Assembly (NCBI GenBank): GCA_035582835.1
Contig: JAYKAV010000012.1
Location: forward strand, 1,391,877 to 1,455,876
Length of the DNA: 64,000 nt
Reading direction: 5' to 3'
Source of the DNA: Phoebastria nigripes
Taxonomy: Eukaryota; Chordata; Aves; Procellariiformes; Diomedeidae
Below the pieces are notes generated by a model that worked only from the letters and a program-made list of their open reading frames with translations, had not been told where the DNA came from and did no database searches. Made by a program: the position numbers and the translations under genes. Numbering within the stretch: the stretch's first letter is position 1; each line of letters starts with the position of its first letter. This document shows, piece by piece, positions 13,971 through 27,800 of the stretch.

Positions 13971-14523
13971 TGTCCTGGTTTCAGCTAGGATAGAGTTAAT
14001 TTTCTTCCTAGTAGGTGGTATAGTGCTGTGATTTAGGATGAGAATGTTGATAACACACTGATGTTTTCGTTGTTGCTGAGCAGTGCTTACACTAAGTCAA
14101 GGACGTTTCAGCTTCTCATACTGCCCTGCCAGAAAGGAGGCTGGGGGTGCACAAGAAGCTGGGAGGGGGCACAGCCGGGACAGCTGACCCCAACAGACCA
14201 AAGGGATATTCCATACCATATGGCGTCATGCTGAACAAAAACTGGGGGAAGTTGGCCAAGGGGGCGCAGCCGCTGCTTGGGAACTGGTTGGCCATCGGTC
14301 AGCGGGTGGTGAGCAATTGCATTGTGCATCACTTGTTTTGTATATTCGTTTACCATTATTATTATTTTCCCTTCCTTTTCTGTCCTATTAAATTGTCTTT
14401 ATCTCAACCCATGAGTTTTACCTTTTTTCTGATTCTCTCCCCCATCCCATTGGGGGGGGGGGGGGGGGGGAGAGAGCGAACAGCTGGGTGGTGTTTAGCT
14501 GCCTGCCAGGTTAAACCACAACA
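13971..14523 (+). mobile_element. Solo LTR of an avian endogenous retrovirus, copy 1
   Basis: This 553-base element begins TGTCCTGGTTTCAGC and ends GGTTAAACCACAACA, the TG...CA ends expected of an LTR. It is the same family as the copy at 55617-56192, which lies in the opposite orientation. Shared landmarks are the start, the 'gatagagttaattttcttcc' block, the 'aggctgggggtgcacaagaa' block and the 'tttatctcaaccc' block near the 3' end. A short direct repeat, CTCT, flanks it. The left flank reads ACTCT, so a 5-base duplication that lost one base is possible. No gag, pol or env sequence adjoins it, so it is a solo LTR. The family looks like the common avian TguLTR5-type ERVL LTRs, a name given from memory. 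A G19 run at 14452-14470 is an odd internal expansion. Confidence 0.85.
14452..14470 (+). repeat. G19 homopolymer inside LTR copy 1
   Basis: Nineteen consecutive G bases follow the 'ctcccccatcccatt' block near the LTR 3' end. The sister LTR at 55617-56192 has only about five bases at the matching place, so the run has expanded in this copy. Confidence 0.95.
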
Positions 14524-15329
14524 CTCTACAGCCAGAAATATGCTGCTTTAACTCTTATCAGCATGAGGGTGCAAGTGTCTGCTTGGTGTAAAACTCCTCC
14601 AGACACTAAAATAAAATACTTCCTCAGCTGAAGTTTCTTTATATCCCCTGGGTCATTCTCTCAGAGTTAACGGTGTCCCGTAAATCTGACTTAACTACGT
14701 TGCATAAATCTAACTTTTCAGTGACAAAAGCTTACATAAACGGATGATAAAATTGTCTCGATTCCCCCACTGGGGGCTGGAGCTAAATGAGAGACAGATT
14801 TAGGGTTTCAGATGAACTGAGAATACTTGCAAGCTCTTCTAAATAGGGTTTGGGATTAAAAAAAAAGTTGTTGTTTTACTTCAGGTTGCCACATTTCTGT
14901 CTCAGCACAGAAATACATACATATGCACTATGCTCATGCAAACACTCCCCACACCTCCGCAAGGCAGAAGATTTACGGCACAAGCACAACAGCACGCACA
15001 TACCTGCGGCTCTGCCCGCTGGGCTTCCTGCAGACAAATAGTTTTCCAAGGGAACACAAGACCTCAAGAGAAACACTCAGGTGCATCTTGTTCCTCTAAG
15101 AATGCAACCTCTAAGCAGAGGTCAGATGCAGAACAGGGTTATTTTGGTTTGCCAAATGTTTAATGAAGGACTGCAGATGAAAAAAAACCTATTTGCATTC
15201 AACTGAAATTCTTGTTGCGACTGAACAAGAATTGTTATCGTGCCAAAACAAAATTTTGTCCAGAGGCACCTTTTAACCACGTTCCTGTGAAAGCCAGAAA
15301 ACCGCAGATCTATGTCCCTAAGCACAAGC
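14524..15329. other. Non-coding stretch right of LTR copy 1
   Basis: No gene or recognised repeat. Short overlapping open frames on both strands (14850-15340) have no recognisable product. Confidence 0.5.
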
Positions 15330-15800
15330 CACAGCCTCACCGAAGATGCTGCCCCAGGGCAGTTCCCCCTCCTTCACTCATTCAGCACAGCCATGAGAGG
15401 AGAACCCTCGCTCCTCCCTTCACCTGCGGCAGCTGGGACACTGCCCCTTAGGGAACCACCACAACCAGAGCTGCTGCCCTCCCCTGCCCCACCTCAGTGG
15501 GGCCTGAGAACAGCAGCGCTCAGCTCCCTTCCCCTCGTTTCATTCCCCTGGCCAGCCCCAGCAGCGGCTCAAAGCCTCGCAAGCTCAGCTCGTGTTTTTG
15601 TGCCGTTCCTGTGGCTAGGCCTTCTGGCTCTGCCACCCTCCCATCGCGGATGGGTCACATACAGTCAGCATTTGTCCACTCATTGGGCAAGGCCAGCCTG
15701 TTGGGCAGAGGGCTGCAAGCCCTGCGCACCCACCGGCAGCATCCCAGCCCGCCCCGCAGTGCGGCGCTCCCTGGCTCAGAGCTGCAAGCAGCACTAACAC
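15330..15800. other. GC-rich island in the gene-free stretch
   Basis: This roughly 470-base segment is much richer in G and C than its surroundings, with many CCC/GGG and CAGC blocks and several CpG sites. Two overlapping plus-strand open frames (15312-15797 and 15497-15925) and one minus-strand frame run through it. That is typical of GC-rich sequence with few stop codons rather than of three genes. The predicted peptides are rich in Pro, Ser and Ala and I recognise no domain. It could be a promoter or enhancer of a non-coding transcript, or a retained GC-rich repeat. Confidence 0.4.
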
Positions 15801-18800
15801 ACTCCAGTGCCATGCTCGCTCTGGTTTACTGGTTCGTTTTCACTTGGAATTGTTCAGCTGCCATTACTTCAAAGATGAACTCCGGAATACTTGAGAGGAA
15901 GACCTTGTTCTGTTTCTCCTACTGAACCTGTTCTTTTTTGCATAAATAAATATTCAGGAGAGACAGAATTAGAATACAGGCTCTCTCTGTATCACTTTGT
16001 CCATCCCATGAGTCCTCTACCCCACCGGCTATAATCACTCTTTTCCATCACTTCTCTCTCAAAGACTAAGTTTTCCCTAATAAGTAGAACAACTTTAGTA
16101 GAAAAGATTGAGAAATTCATTGTAGAATACTCTTTAGCACAGTGCTTAGAATATTTATTGGGTATTATAGAAAATAAAGAATTGAGCACAAATCCCATAC
16201 TAGAAGAAATTAACGATGTGTATACAGGACTCTCAGCACTGAGTAAACTATTTGTACAAAGCAATCCCAAAGATACATAGCAAATGTGCCACAAAGAGTG
16301 GAGAAGAGGGATTTGTACCCAGAACGGCTACAATACAGGGACAAAGGGAAGAACAAAATTGTATCACCGCATGTCCTGTTCCCCAAAACAGATTTTCCAA
16401 GAAACCTGATCATCCCCACGAGACAGATTTGCACAGGAGGCTATACCCCCCCAAATTACTAAATCCAGGCAGGGAGGCACTGCTGACAGATGGGGCCCAT
16501 TATAGCATCTTCCAAGTCCGCAGCGTAAATATCATAACTTACCCTGAGAAATGCCAACAGAACTAGCAAAAGGCATCTCTGTTGTGGGGTATTGATTATA
16601 GGGAAGAAGCTCAGTGAGATTCAACCCACACCCTCCCTACACACGCACTTTCTTTTCTGGGAGCTTCTCTAGTTCACTGAAGGCAATTAAAGCTGCTATC
16701 AACACCACCAGCTACCTCAACGTATTTTAATCATCTAAAAGTGAATTATTAAGAACTAATAATAATATCCGAAGGAGCTTCCAGGCAAACAGTACATTAC
16801 TACCCATACCTCTAAAAATATTAGGAACTTCCCAGAACAGTGCACCTATCACCACTGATGAAGTGCGCTATCATCCACCAAACTATCTTGAAGATTTAGG
16901 TATTCCCTCCATTTCACTGTTTCAAAGACCTTAGTAGATGGATAAATCAATTTTTTTTCTACCATTTTCTCAGAAAAATGAGTTCTATATACAGATCAAC
17001 CTATAACTTGACCTCCTCTTTTGATCCATAGTCCCAGCTAAAAGGCTTCCAAGTCCTCCTTCGGAACTTGTGCTTCTAACCTGGCCGAGAGCATCGTGGC
17101 TGCGAATGCAGGAGTTGCTTTGTCTAATAGCAGTGGACTGCTTTATGCTTCTGCAACAGCAAATACAACTTTTGCCATCTTCCTTTGGATCATGTTAAGT
17201 ACGGTCTTTCCTGACTTGTAACAGTGCTGCCATTTAACTTTGGCATATGTAGTAGGGCATTTTAAAGGTCTTAGGTTTTCAAGCATTCTCCCAACTAGAC
17301 AAGGTTATTAAATCTGTTATGAGCACAAAAGGCTCTTTGAATACTTTCACAATTTCAAAAAGTGAAATACGGTTCCTTATCAGTTTTTTAAATGAATTTA
17401 ACTGAAGCACTAACATAGAAACAGTTAGACACTAATCATCTAGCTGAAGAAAATGACATTACAAACCTAATGAAAACAGCAGGGAAGCACAGGGGAAATA
17501 AGAACAATTCTTTGCCAGCAGCAGCATGTCTGTGGGCACACCAAAGTTACCAATGAGCTGACATTTACTAAACAGAGCACAGATGCAACTAAGTTTTATA
17601 TGGTGTTTTAGACCTCCTGAGAATTTGCCATCAGAAGGATCTCAGCTCTGAAAAGCTAATCACATCCAGCTCAGCGTAGCGGTTCTCTGCAGTGAAATAG
17701 TTGAGTTTCCATCCGGTTTGACTTTGGATAGGAGTATACAGCAGAAACAGCCAACTGATCAGAAAGCAGACAGCGTACAGAATTACAATGCCAGAAGGTA
17801 AGCAAAATGTCTTCAATGTAAAAATACATTAGCTTGCGTTTATTAACACATAACTGTGCTAACAAGTCTTGGGCACAGATTGACCAGGATGGAGGCCAGA
17901 GAGCTCTCCATTCCCCAAAAGCAACATATGATGCAATATAGTTTTTCTACATTATGGCTCACGCTTGTCGATCTGCATATACTCCCAGCTCTTTCACCGG
18001 TAAATTTCAACTCCATGTATGCAACAGGACTTAAACCCTGGGAGAGGCTACAGCAGCCTTTACAAATAAGCACCAAAACAAAACCACACCTAGATCTTGC
18101 CTCTACTGGGATTTTAAATTGCAACAACTGCTTTAATGGAAAGGGAAATCTTTTGTCAGGGAAGACAAAAAATTAAAGGCAGGTTTCCTGTAAAGACAGT
18201 GGCATCGAAAGTATGTGTGAAGTACCTTTTCCAGAACACATAAAAGAGGTGATCATGTTCTTCAGGCCATTCTGGCATTACAATTTCAATAAGTGGTAAA
18301 AAGAGGAGCAGCTAATGCTCAGAGGTTCCCAAAATGCTACTCATTTTTTGTGATAGATTAGGTAGCCTCTTACGCTAAAAAAGCATAAAGTCATTTACAT
18401 GATTTCATGATTTAAAAACAGAGAGAAAGGAAAAAAAAACACCAAATGTGCTCAGATTTATAACTGCATTTCTTGGTATAGCCCTTAACTTTCCCTGCAT
18501 CTGAGGGCAATAACAATTTCCAGAAGTCTGTTAGATCTTCACTGAAGTGCCTCTTGAGGAGACTAGATTTATTAGTGGAAACAGACTGAAACAATGCTAT
18601 AAGAACACATGGACTTAGTTCATCTATATCAAAGAACAAGGCCAACAGTCACTAGTGTTTATTCCAACTGTGTACCCATTTTCTAAAGTTAAATGAAAAT
18701 AAGGTCATCAAAACAATTATTCTGTACAAGTACTTTGTTTTCTCTATCTTTTCAAATTTCCAGCAGTCAGCACCTCAATGCATGGGCTGCCAGGCACACA

Positions 18801-21800
18801 CAACATTAACGAACGAGGTAAGCAGCCAGGAGAAATGCTGAAGTGCTGGGACAAACTCAGCAGGCCAGGAAGGGCTGGGAAGCTCCACAGGAGAGGGTCC
18901 TGGCTAGTGACTATAAATAGGCAATGGTCTCTCCTCCTAGTTGCATTTCTGTGCAGGTATGTCTGCGTTGACTTCTATCATGACCCACAAGCAAGATGGT
19001 TTGGGGATCCCAGGATCCTAAACCCCACTGAGGCACTCTGCAGCTTCATACTGTCAATGGTGGGCAATTCTGCATACATGGAAAGGGTTAGGCCACAACT
19101 GAGTATAAGTATGGAAATGCTAGTATCACGTATATATTCCACACAGCCCCCGCCAGTTGCTAGCACAACATGTCAAATATAGTTAGGTGCCCATGTCTCA
19201 TGACTTCATTGGGAGCTACCTTCTTGTACCTAGCAACAGTATACTTTCCCATAGTAAACCTGGTTGGAATGCAATTAGTTGATTATATGGAGGACTTTAA
19301 AACCGAGGAAGCAGTAATCCACAAAATGGAGCTGAGCCTAGAGCAGAAAACTTTGTATCAGACATAAATGCAACAGTAATAAATCATACTAGTTTCATCC
19401 TGGAGAATTATTGTTACATGCTGTTACTTGCTACAAGTACCCTTAACAACTACAGCTAGACAGTCTGTGCCTTTTATTATTTCCTAAGTGTTCAGTGATA
19501 ACAAGCCAGATCTGACTAATCCTCCTTCCTTTCGGGAGTTATGGGCACCAAACACAAACTAAAAGTTAGGGCTCTCTGGCCCATTTGACAAAAAACTGCT
19601 GCCAAATCACACTGAAAGAGACGGAAGCTGATAAATCTTTAACAAGCCTCTTATAGCCTGGGTTTGCATTTTCTCTTTTTTTTTTTCTTACCTAGTAGCA
19701 ATTAGAACACCATATACCTTGAGAAAGTAAAATGTTGCAAGGAGACATTGCTATTAAGAATTAATGTTTTCATTTGGGTTAAATGATAAAATTCAGAAGC
19801 AAGGCTTCAACTCCAACAGCACAACAGTCAGAAGGCCAACAATCAGCTAACAAAAAGGACACATTTTTCATAAATATACCTCCCCCTGGCTCTGCCTTTC
19901 TTCTTGTGTGCTCAGCTGTAGCAATTAGGAGAATAATCTATAGGAAGCCTACCCCCAAAAGCCTCTCTCAGCTTTCTCCAGCTGTTTCCTTCTTTTTGTT
20001 GCCAGAAAACTCAAGCTCTGAAGAGATGATTCACCTCAGCAGGACTCCAAACTCTACATCTGCTCTAGGGGCATAATCTTTGCTGGGTACATGGAAACGG
20101 TCTTTAAACTAATGGAGTCACTAGACTAAGCAAAAATTCTCTTCTCTGAATCTACATACTAAGGTTTTATTTTCAATTATATTTCCAGCTGAGTATTTTC
20201 AAGGTTATCATCTTTCTTCTTTAATCATCATAATGCTGCTTTGCAACACACACTGCTCTTCTAAAAGTACCTTACTGTACTCTATAAATGCAAATCTGCA
20301 TCATCTTTTTATAGACAAAAAGCTATCTACAGTGACCCGTCCAGCAATACAGAGAAAATCTCTGGAAGAAGTGGAATCGGCATTCAGTTACCATAACTGT
20401 CCCAAACCACAACATAATGCTACCCCATAAACAACACTGTATTATTGAGCATTACAAAAAATATGTTTTGAAAATGGATTTGAGCTTTCCGTTCTTCAAG
20501 GAAATGGAGTGTTCTCCCTTAATTACAGCAAGTGATTGGAAAAAAGTTGTATGCCTGCAATTCATGTGAAGTATGGCTGCAGAGTGCTCCTTAGCCCAGG
20601 GAGAAATCCACAACAAAACTGAGACGGAGGGAGAGGGGAGAAGGATACAATGGGTTGAGGGGGAAAGCTCTGAAGCAGTGGAGCTAATCTGGACAAGCAC
20701 ATTGAAAATCACGTGTTTTTTTGTGGGTGGTAGATACAGGAAGAGATGGAAGGAAAGTAATACGGACAAGACCAAGGAATCACAGATTACATGGCCCAAC
20801 CCTCTTTATGCCTCCATGTAGGAAACACATTATTATAGGTTGAGGAAGGGAAAAGGTGAATGATTTTTCCCTATTCGTACAGAAGGAGTTCAGATATTTG
20901 ACTCCCAGGACATGTGCAGAAGAGTTTCTGCAAATCAGTACTGAGAAAAAACACACTGTTGCTTATCACTCAAGACAACGTACAGAGCAGCTCCTCAGTT
21001 ATAACTCTGAAGGAAACTTACACTGATCTTTATATTTGATAAATAAAATTTTGCCTTCTCAAGAAAGAATACATAATTTCTGTGAAGCACAGAGAAGCTG
21101 GAACGAGAAATGCTCACCTCCATCATAAGTTCTCCAACTGAACTGACAAAGACTGCACAGGAGGTCTAATACATGCCTTTCTTCATGTTATAGAAACAAA
21201 GTAGTAAACTAGAGTCTTCTACAAACAGAAAGAGAATAGTTTTTGGAAACTTGCTAGTGGGCATCTACCTATGAGAAAAATCACAGAAAATTTCATGGGT
21301 ATCTAAATACTATTTTAATGGAGCCTCAACAATTTCTTTGTTCATGAATACAAGCCATAGAAGAATGTTCAAGAATAATTCTGTTCTTGAGAGAGAGAGA
21401 TTTCTTAGCCAGAAACTAGTCTGGGATCCATTTAGTCCAATTCTTTCATTACCACACAGAATTTGTCAGGTACGACATCCTGTTCCGAAGAACAAGGCCA
21501 CAAAAAGGCATTAAAAATAACCCAGAGATCAGGAGGAAATGCCAAGTTAACAGTGTATCCAAAGCAAGGAGAGGCTGTAGACAAGGCCACTCTTCCTAAT
21601 GATGGTAGCTTCCCCAATATTAGGGCTACACATGCGTGTGAAAACAACTCGAACTTGTAAAGTCTGCTGGAAAANCAGGACATTATCCACTAAAAGACCT
21701 TGACTCAGAATTCAAAGGAAAAACAGTCATACAGAAGCATAAATACACATGAATCAACACTAATCTTCACAGAAAGGAAACAGAGCTACAGATAGAACAT

Positions 21801-24800
21801 TCAGATTTATGTGCTTTTCTGCAAAGTAACACATTTCACTAACACAAAGAATTATAATAGTTTTCTTCCCTTACTGGTCTTTAGTGTATTCAACACCACA
21901 GATCACAAGAACCACCCCATACTTACAATATCTAATACAGAAGAATACAGTCATAATTTTCATCAGCCAATGGTTTCCTGGCTAAAAGAATTTCCTAAGG
22001 TTATCAGAAACTTCTCTCACAGATGCTGAGCAGGCCCATTTCCACTCTCCAGAGACTAAAAATTCTCTCTTGAACTACTGTGATTGTGAATTGTCACTGC
22101 ATCCACATTTATTACAGTCACCATCTGCCAGTAACTAATAAAAACAACAGTTACCTCATGCTCCTAAGATAACTAATCTCATCACCTTTTTAGAATCATT
22201 AATGAATGAAGAAAAGCAAGCTTAATAATCCCTCCCTTGGTGTTTGGAGTGCTAGGAATGTATTAGCATAAATAAAAGTCATTTTTATTGTATATTCCAC
22301 AACATGAGTTTCCATATAAGACACACAAAAACTGAGGACTACGAAACAAAGACTGAAAAAGACCATGCAGTCATATATTATGCTTTGCCTCCCCAGGGAG
22401 GAAAGGATGAAACATGGTCCAAAGCTCAGACTGGAGCTTAGCTGTGAACTAGCCTTACTAAAATAATTTAACAAACATAGAAAGGGACCCCATAACCCCA
22501 AAAAGAACATTACAAGGACTCCTGGGATTATGCATTTTAGCTTCTGAAACATAACAATAGGACCTACGCATCGTCAAGGCATAAAACATGATTCTCTCAA
22601 TAATGAATTTGCTGACTCTCACTCAGGTAGACACTGTTACCCACAAAGAGCTCAACAATCTGTTGTTTGAAACGCTTACAACATCTACTTTTGTGTTGGT
22701 CATAAAAACATTGAAGTAAACAGCCAGCTAAAATCAAATGCATCAAACATCCTCCACTGGATCTGCTGACAGGCCACCTGGGCCCTCGCGTGCAGGTTCA
22801 CCCTCCACACCACTTCAACAGCTACCCAAGCTCTACTTGGATTTTGAAGATTAAACTTGCTAAAACCTTCAATTAAAAAGAAGAAAAATTAAGTTTTCCT
22901 TAGAAGAAGAAACTTTTCAACTCAAACACTGGCATAACAGCAATGGATCACAATGAAAAACAGACCTTCAATCCGAAAGGACCACCTTCACATGAACAGT
23001 CACACAAATTCTGCTGCAATGAAACCACCACAGCTCCAATCCCGTAGTGCAGCTTGTGGCATCAAAGGCAAGCAGAGGAAAAAATTTTCAACAAATTCCA
23101 CATTCTGTAGTGCTGATGATATAACCTTTTTCTACAAATCTCACCTCTGTTATGGTCTCTGAACATCAAGGATATCTTTTAATAAGATCAACTGATATAA
23201 GGGGGGGGGGGGGGGAGGGGAGCAGAATCATATGAACTTTGAAGTACCCAAACCCTGAAGAAACACCTAAAGCTGGACCTATACGCCCAAAAGCTGCTTG
23301 GTTATTCTTATCCTTGCTGACAGAGTTACTTAAAAATAGTTTATATATAGTCCTCATCAAACTTNGCCTTTCACTCAGTTCATTATCAGGATTTGAGGCA
23401 CTGCTTGCAACACAGAATGAAAGAAGTCCAAGCAAGTGACATATTCAAGTTGACAGCACCCTATTACAGGACTCTGCATTAGCTATCAGTTACTCTTCTC
23501 TCTCTGTAGTCAGTAAAAGATGTGAAGCTCTCTTTGGCAAATGTACTTCTTGCTACCATAATGTCCTCATTTAGTTGTCTGCATTGTATATCTCCGTTCA
23601 TATCAGAACGTTTAATTAGTCTCTTGCAACTAAAATGACTTCTTTTGACTAATTTGTATTGGACAGGAGGGAAGGATGAGAATGCTTTATTGACAGCTTA
23701 AAAACATTAGATATGTTTCGTAATGCCATGTCTCAGCTACATTTATATCTTGCTTCATATCGGCCATTTTAGGGAAGTATCCTTTATTGTAAAACTCTTG
23801 TTGCCTTTCATACTCAATTTTTCTTTTCGTCATATCTAGAAAGCTAGGGTCCAAATTATAAACCAACTGATATAAATGTGATTCTTAGAAAATATTTTAA
23901 ATGAACCCAGTATTAGTAAATAAACAACCACAGCAGTTTTCATACGCATGTTGAAATGAGTTCTCCCCTTTATTCCCTGAAGTACCGTGGTGGCCCATCA
24001 CTGCTCTGCAGGCCAGGCATCTGCTGGCTCTCTGCAGTCTTTCCTAGTGTGAACTCACTTTCCAGGTCTCCTGCAAATTCCTACCTGAGCAAACCACAGA
24101 TCCAGTTTTCCCAAGGTTTCTGTCTCCTACTCATCCTTCAGGCTCTGGCAGTGCTCAACCTTTACATGAGAGCTCTGGAAAAGCTGCCCACAGTGACAGC
24201 CTGTTCCAACACCCCTGTCTCTGGTGCTTTGTGTTTCACCTTGTGCAACTACAGCAGCAGCACCATCCTGCAGTCAGAGTTTACAGATTTTTCCCTGTGT
24301 CTCTGATACTTCAGTATGTCTCATCTAACTGGAGCTGCAGCAATGAGACATCTACCTTTTCAGGAAGGCTGCCAATGTACACCAAGCTGAGACTGCAATC
24401 GGCTGCTGAGCCCATTGACTGAAAGAGGACCTACCTCCACATTTAAGATTAAATTCAGTACTCTTGCTCACATTCAGTAGGGCCTTAGTTCCCTGGCATT
24501 TCCTGCAAAGGGCAACAGCAGCATGCACACCTGCACCCCAACAGCAGGTCTTGTGTCTTGTCACACAACAAATGTTTGTCCTTTATGGCAACAAGCAGAA
24601 TTTGAATTCTGATCTATAAAACTCTTGATCTTTACTTAGTGAAAAACCTAAGGCAGATGGAAAGCAGCAAGGAGGGTTAAAGAAAACTCATTATTACAGA
24701 ATATGAATTATTACCCACAAGTCTCTTAGGTCACCTCTGCTATGCTGTGGAACACACATACTCTTAGCACAAGGCTTATTAAAATACAGACTATCTGACA

Positions 24801-27800
24801 GAATGGGGCTATTTTTACCTAGGCTGAACAATATCCAGGCATCTTTCTCAAGCAGTTAAATCAAACTCATACTAAAAAGCACATCAGGAAGGAACTTAAA
24901 CCAAGCAAAGTATCACAGAGACCAGTTTCTGCCCTACCTTTCTGCTGCTTCTGTTGCTACGCTTGGTAAAAACAAAAAATGCTAACAGCCACCAAGAAGC
25001 CACCAAAATGCTATACAAAGGAAGTAAAATTATCTGAACTTCATAACACACACAAATCTTTCCACAGGATCACAGCTGGCATCTCATTGTGCGATCTTCC
25101 ATCACAGTTATTTAGACCTTGTCTATACTGGCTGATTTTAAACCAGGTGGCTTGGCTACTCCTGATTTCAGAGCTGAAGCTGGCTGAGATGTCGGCAGTC
25201 AGCCTGCCCTGAGCTCGCTGTTACCATGGCCGCACTGCAGCAGGACCTGTGCTGGCCAGTCTAAAGCCAGCTCATGTATGTCCCCATCAGTGGCAAATCA
25301 AAGTAACACAGGCACCCCCTTAAAGAAAAGGTGATGCTTCCTGCCTTTCTGTGCGACAGTGATTCCTGGCAAAAGAAACTGGGAAAAATACTTCAGTAGG
25401 AATTAGGATTTTCTCAGACACTCCCAGCAGTCATTCAGCAAAAATATCAATCGTGCTGCATGCTATACAGCATCTTTGTGTGGACCACCACCAATGCTTG
25501 AAAAAGTTAACAACTTATCACATACTAGACAACTAATAAATCAATTCTGTCTTTTGTCAAGAGTGTAAATGGTGAAAGAGGGAATGGCCATTGATATCCC
25601 AGACAAACTCCCTCCTTCAGCAAGATGAAGAACTGCTGTTCTTAAAAAAGACATTGCCTGGAATATATTCAAACCAGTATTACATGATCTTTGCCTTCTG
25701 CAATCAACCAGATATGAATATAAAAAGCAAGAGCAAATATGTGTTTTCAGTCTCCCCATTATCAGGTATCAGCAGACTGATAAGAACTGCACACACAAGA
25801 ACTGCAGTGATAAAATTGTATAGACAAGTTGTCTGGTTACGACCGTATTCCTTGGAATAGCAATACATTCACAGCCTGTGTTGATAGCATTTTAGTCAAG
25901 ATTCCTTCTGTGAATCTCTACTGGCCTTGTAAAACGTGAATGCCACTGATTTTTGACTGCACAGTGCTTAGCTTTTGGCTTGTTCAATTCCCTACCGACT
26001 GCACAGGATTTCCCCCTGATCGCACACCCAGCCCAGCTTTCCGAAGCAGCCCCTTCCGATGCTCCAGGAGCCCTCCTCACGTGGCATGTACCCAGGCACC
26101 TGAGCACGACTGCTGCCATAACAACAGCACACACGGCACGTGGGGACTGCAGCGATCGGATAAATCAGGGTAAGGCAGCAGCAGGCTGCTGCCGGCTGTC
26201 CAGAGCTGAAGTCACTAGCATTACATGTATGCTCATCACACCAGGACCTCAGTGCTTACTTCGATTTCACTGCAGCTCTTATTATAAAGCACATACCCAA
26301 TCTAATTGTAGAGAAATCTGACTAGAGAGCTTCTAATCAGTGAAAAGACTGTCTGTTGTCATACCCACATGATATCACTTTTCATGAGTCAAACGGTACA
26401 GAAGAGGAGGAACTGTTGGTTTTGGTGGCTTTGCTTTTACCCCTCAGTCTCAGGTGGCCACAGACTGTGATGCTGGATACAGACGTCTGTTAAAGCACAA
26501 ACAAATCTACTTGTTAAAATTTTAGCTGGCCATAAGGGAGGTCAGAAAGGCTGTAGGAGCCCTCCTGACACCTTATTCCATGCAGTTCTCTTTGATGAGG
26601 AGTGTACATAAAGAAATCTCAGAAGTAAATATACCCAAAGCACCATCGTGCAGGACACTGTTGTCTCTCAATTTTTCTAAACAACAGCTTATCTGAATTT
26701 TTTTTTTTCTTCTTTTTTTTTTAAACGAAATAAGGCTTCAGCATATCGGATTTAATCACTGAGTTACAATCTTTTGCCTTCCCTTATTTTATGTACATGA
26801 ACTACTGTCTTCCCTTTCACACACACAATCCTACTGAAAAGCGTTCTCTTCTTACCTCCTTCATATCTCGTGTGCCTCTTCTTACCCCTGGGCATGCTTT
26901 TAATGGCATTACCAACTGGTTAGTAATTAACTTTTACTCTGGTTTAGTTACTGACCATTTCCCAGGATAGATTATGCAGAAGAACTATTTAACCCATAGC
27001 ACAGTTTTAGCCAGAGGTGAAACACAATACCTAGGAACAGTCTTTTTTTTTTTTACCCTTCTGGGAGAGTAAGTAACCATGGATGCACAAGAAACAATGC
27101 CTGCAGATAAAAAGAATGCTTCCAGATAATAATGTCTGTCAGACGAGATTTGCACATTTCTTTGAACTGATATATTTATAACCTGCTAATTATTTGAGAA
27201 AAATCACAGAGACCTTATCACAAAGAAAATCAATGCTATGGTTATATTTTTTTTTCCCTCAAGTCTAGGTTTCTTTTTAAAGTCTCCCTCAAACTTTAAA
27301 GTTTGCTTTTAACAGTTTTCTTTTCAGTCATTTTAGTAACTTACGCCTATGCAAACATCTCTACCCTAGAATATACCTGTACAACTTGTCAGGAAACATC
27401 TTTAGAATTGAAGTCCATTAAAATTTTTTACTAACAGCCTAGGTCACATTTTTAAAGACCTGACTTTACTGTTAAATACTCACTCTCTTGTTCTTACTCT
27501 GCTTTTCCATGAAAAGCATGGGACGTTGCTGTTACTGCTACGCAAACACCACACAATACAACTGACAGCTTCAATAAGTTGTACAAGTAGGAAGCAAACA
27601 ACACTAGGTCACCTTAGGGTCTTTTTTTTCCTTTATAGCCACTGGAATGGCAATTTAGAGAATGTTCTGCTCAGCAGGTTTTCAGCTTCTGAATTTTCCT
27701 CTACTGTTAAAGGCATAAGGGAGGCAAAATATCAGAGGAAGGACTGTGTCACAGGCTTCGAGGCAACACTATACATGGACTGGAAGAACAGCAAAGATAG

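Noticed and set aside
15312..15925. Two long plus-strand frames in the GC-rich island as genes
   Set aside because: They overlap each other in different frames, are Pro/Ser/Ala-rich and have no domain. Low stop-codon density from high GC explains them.
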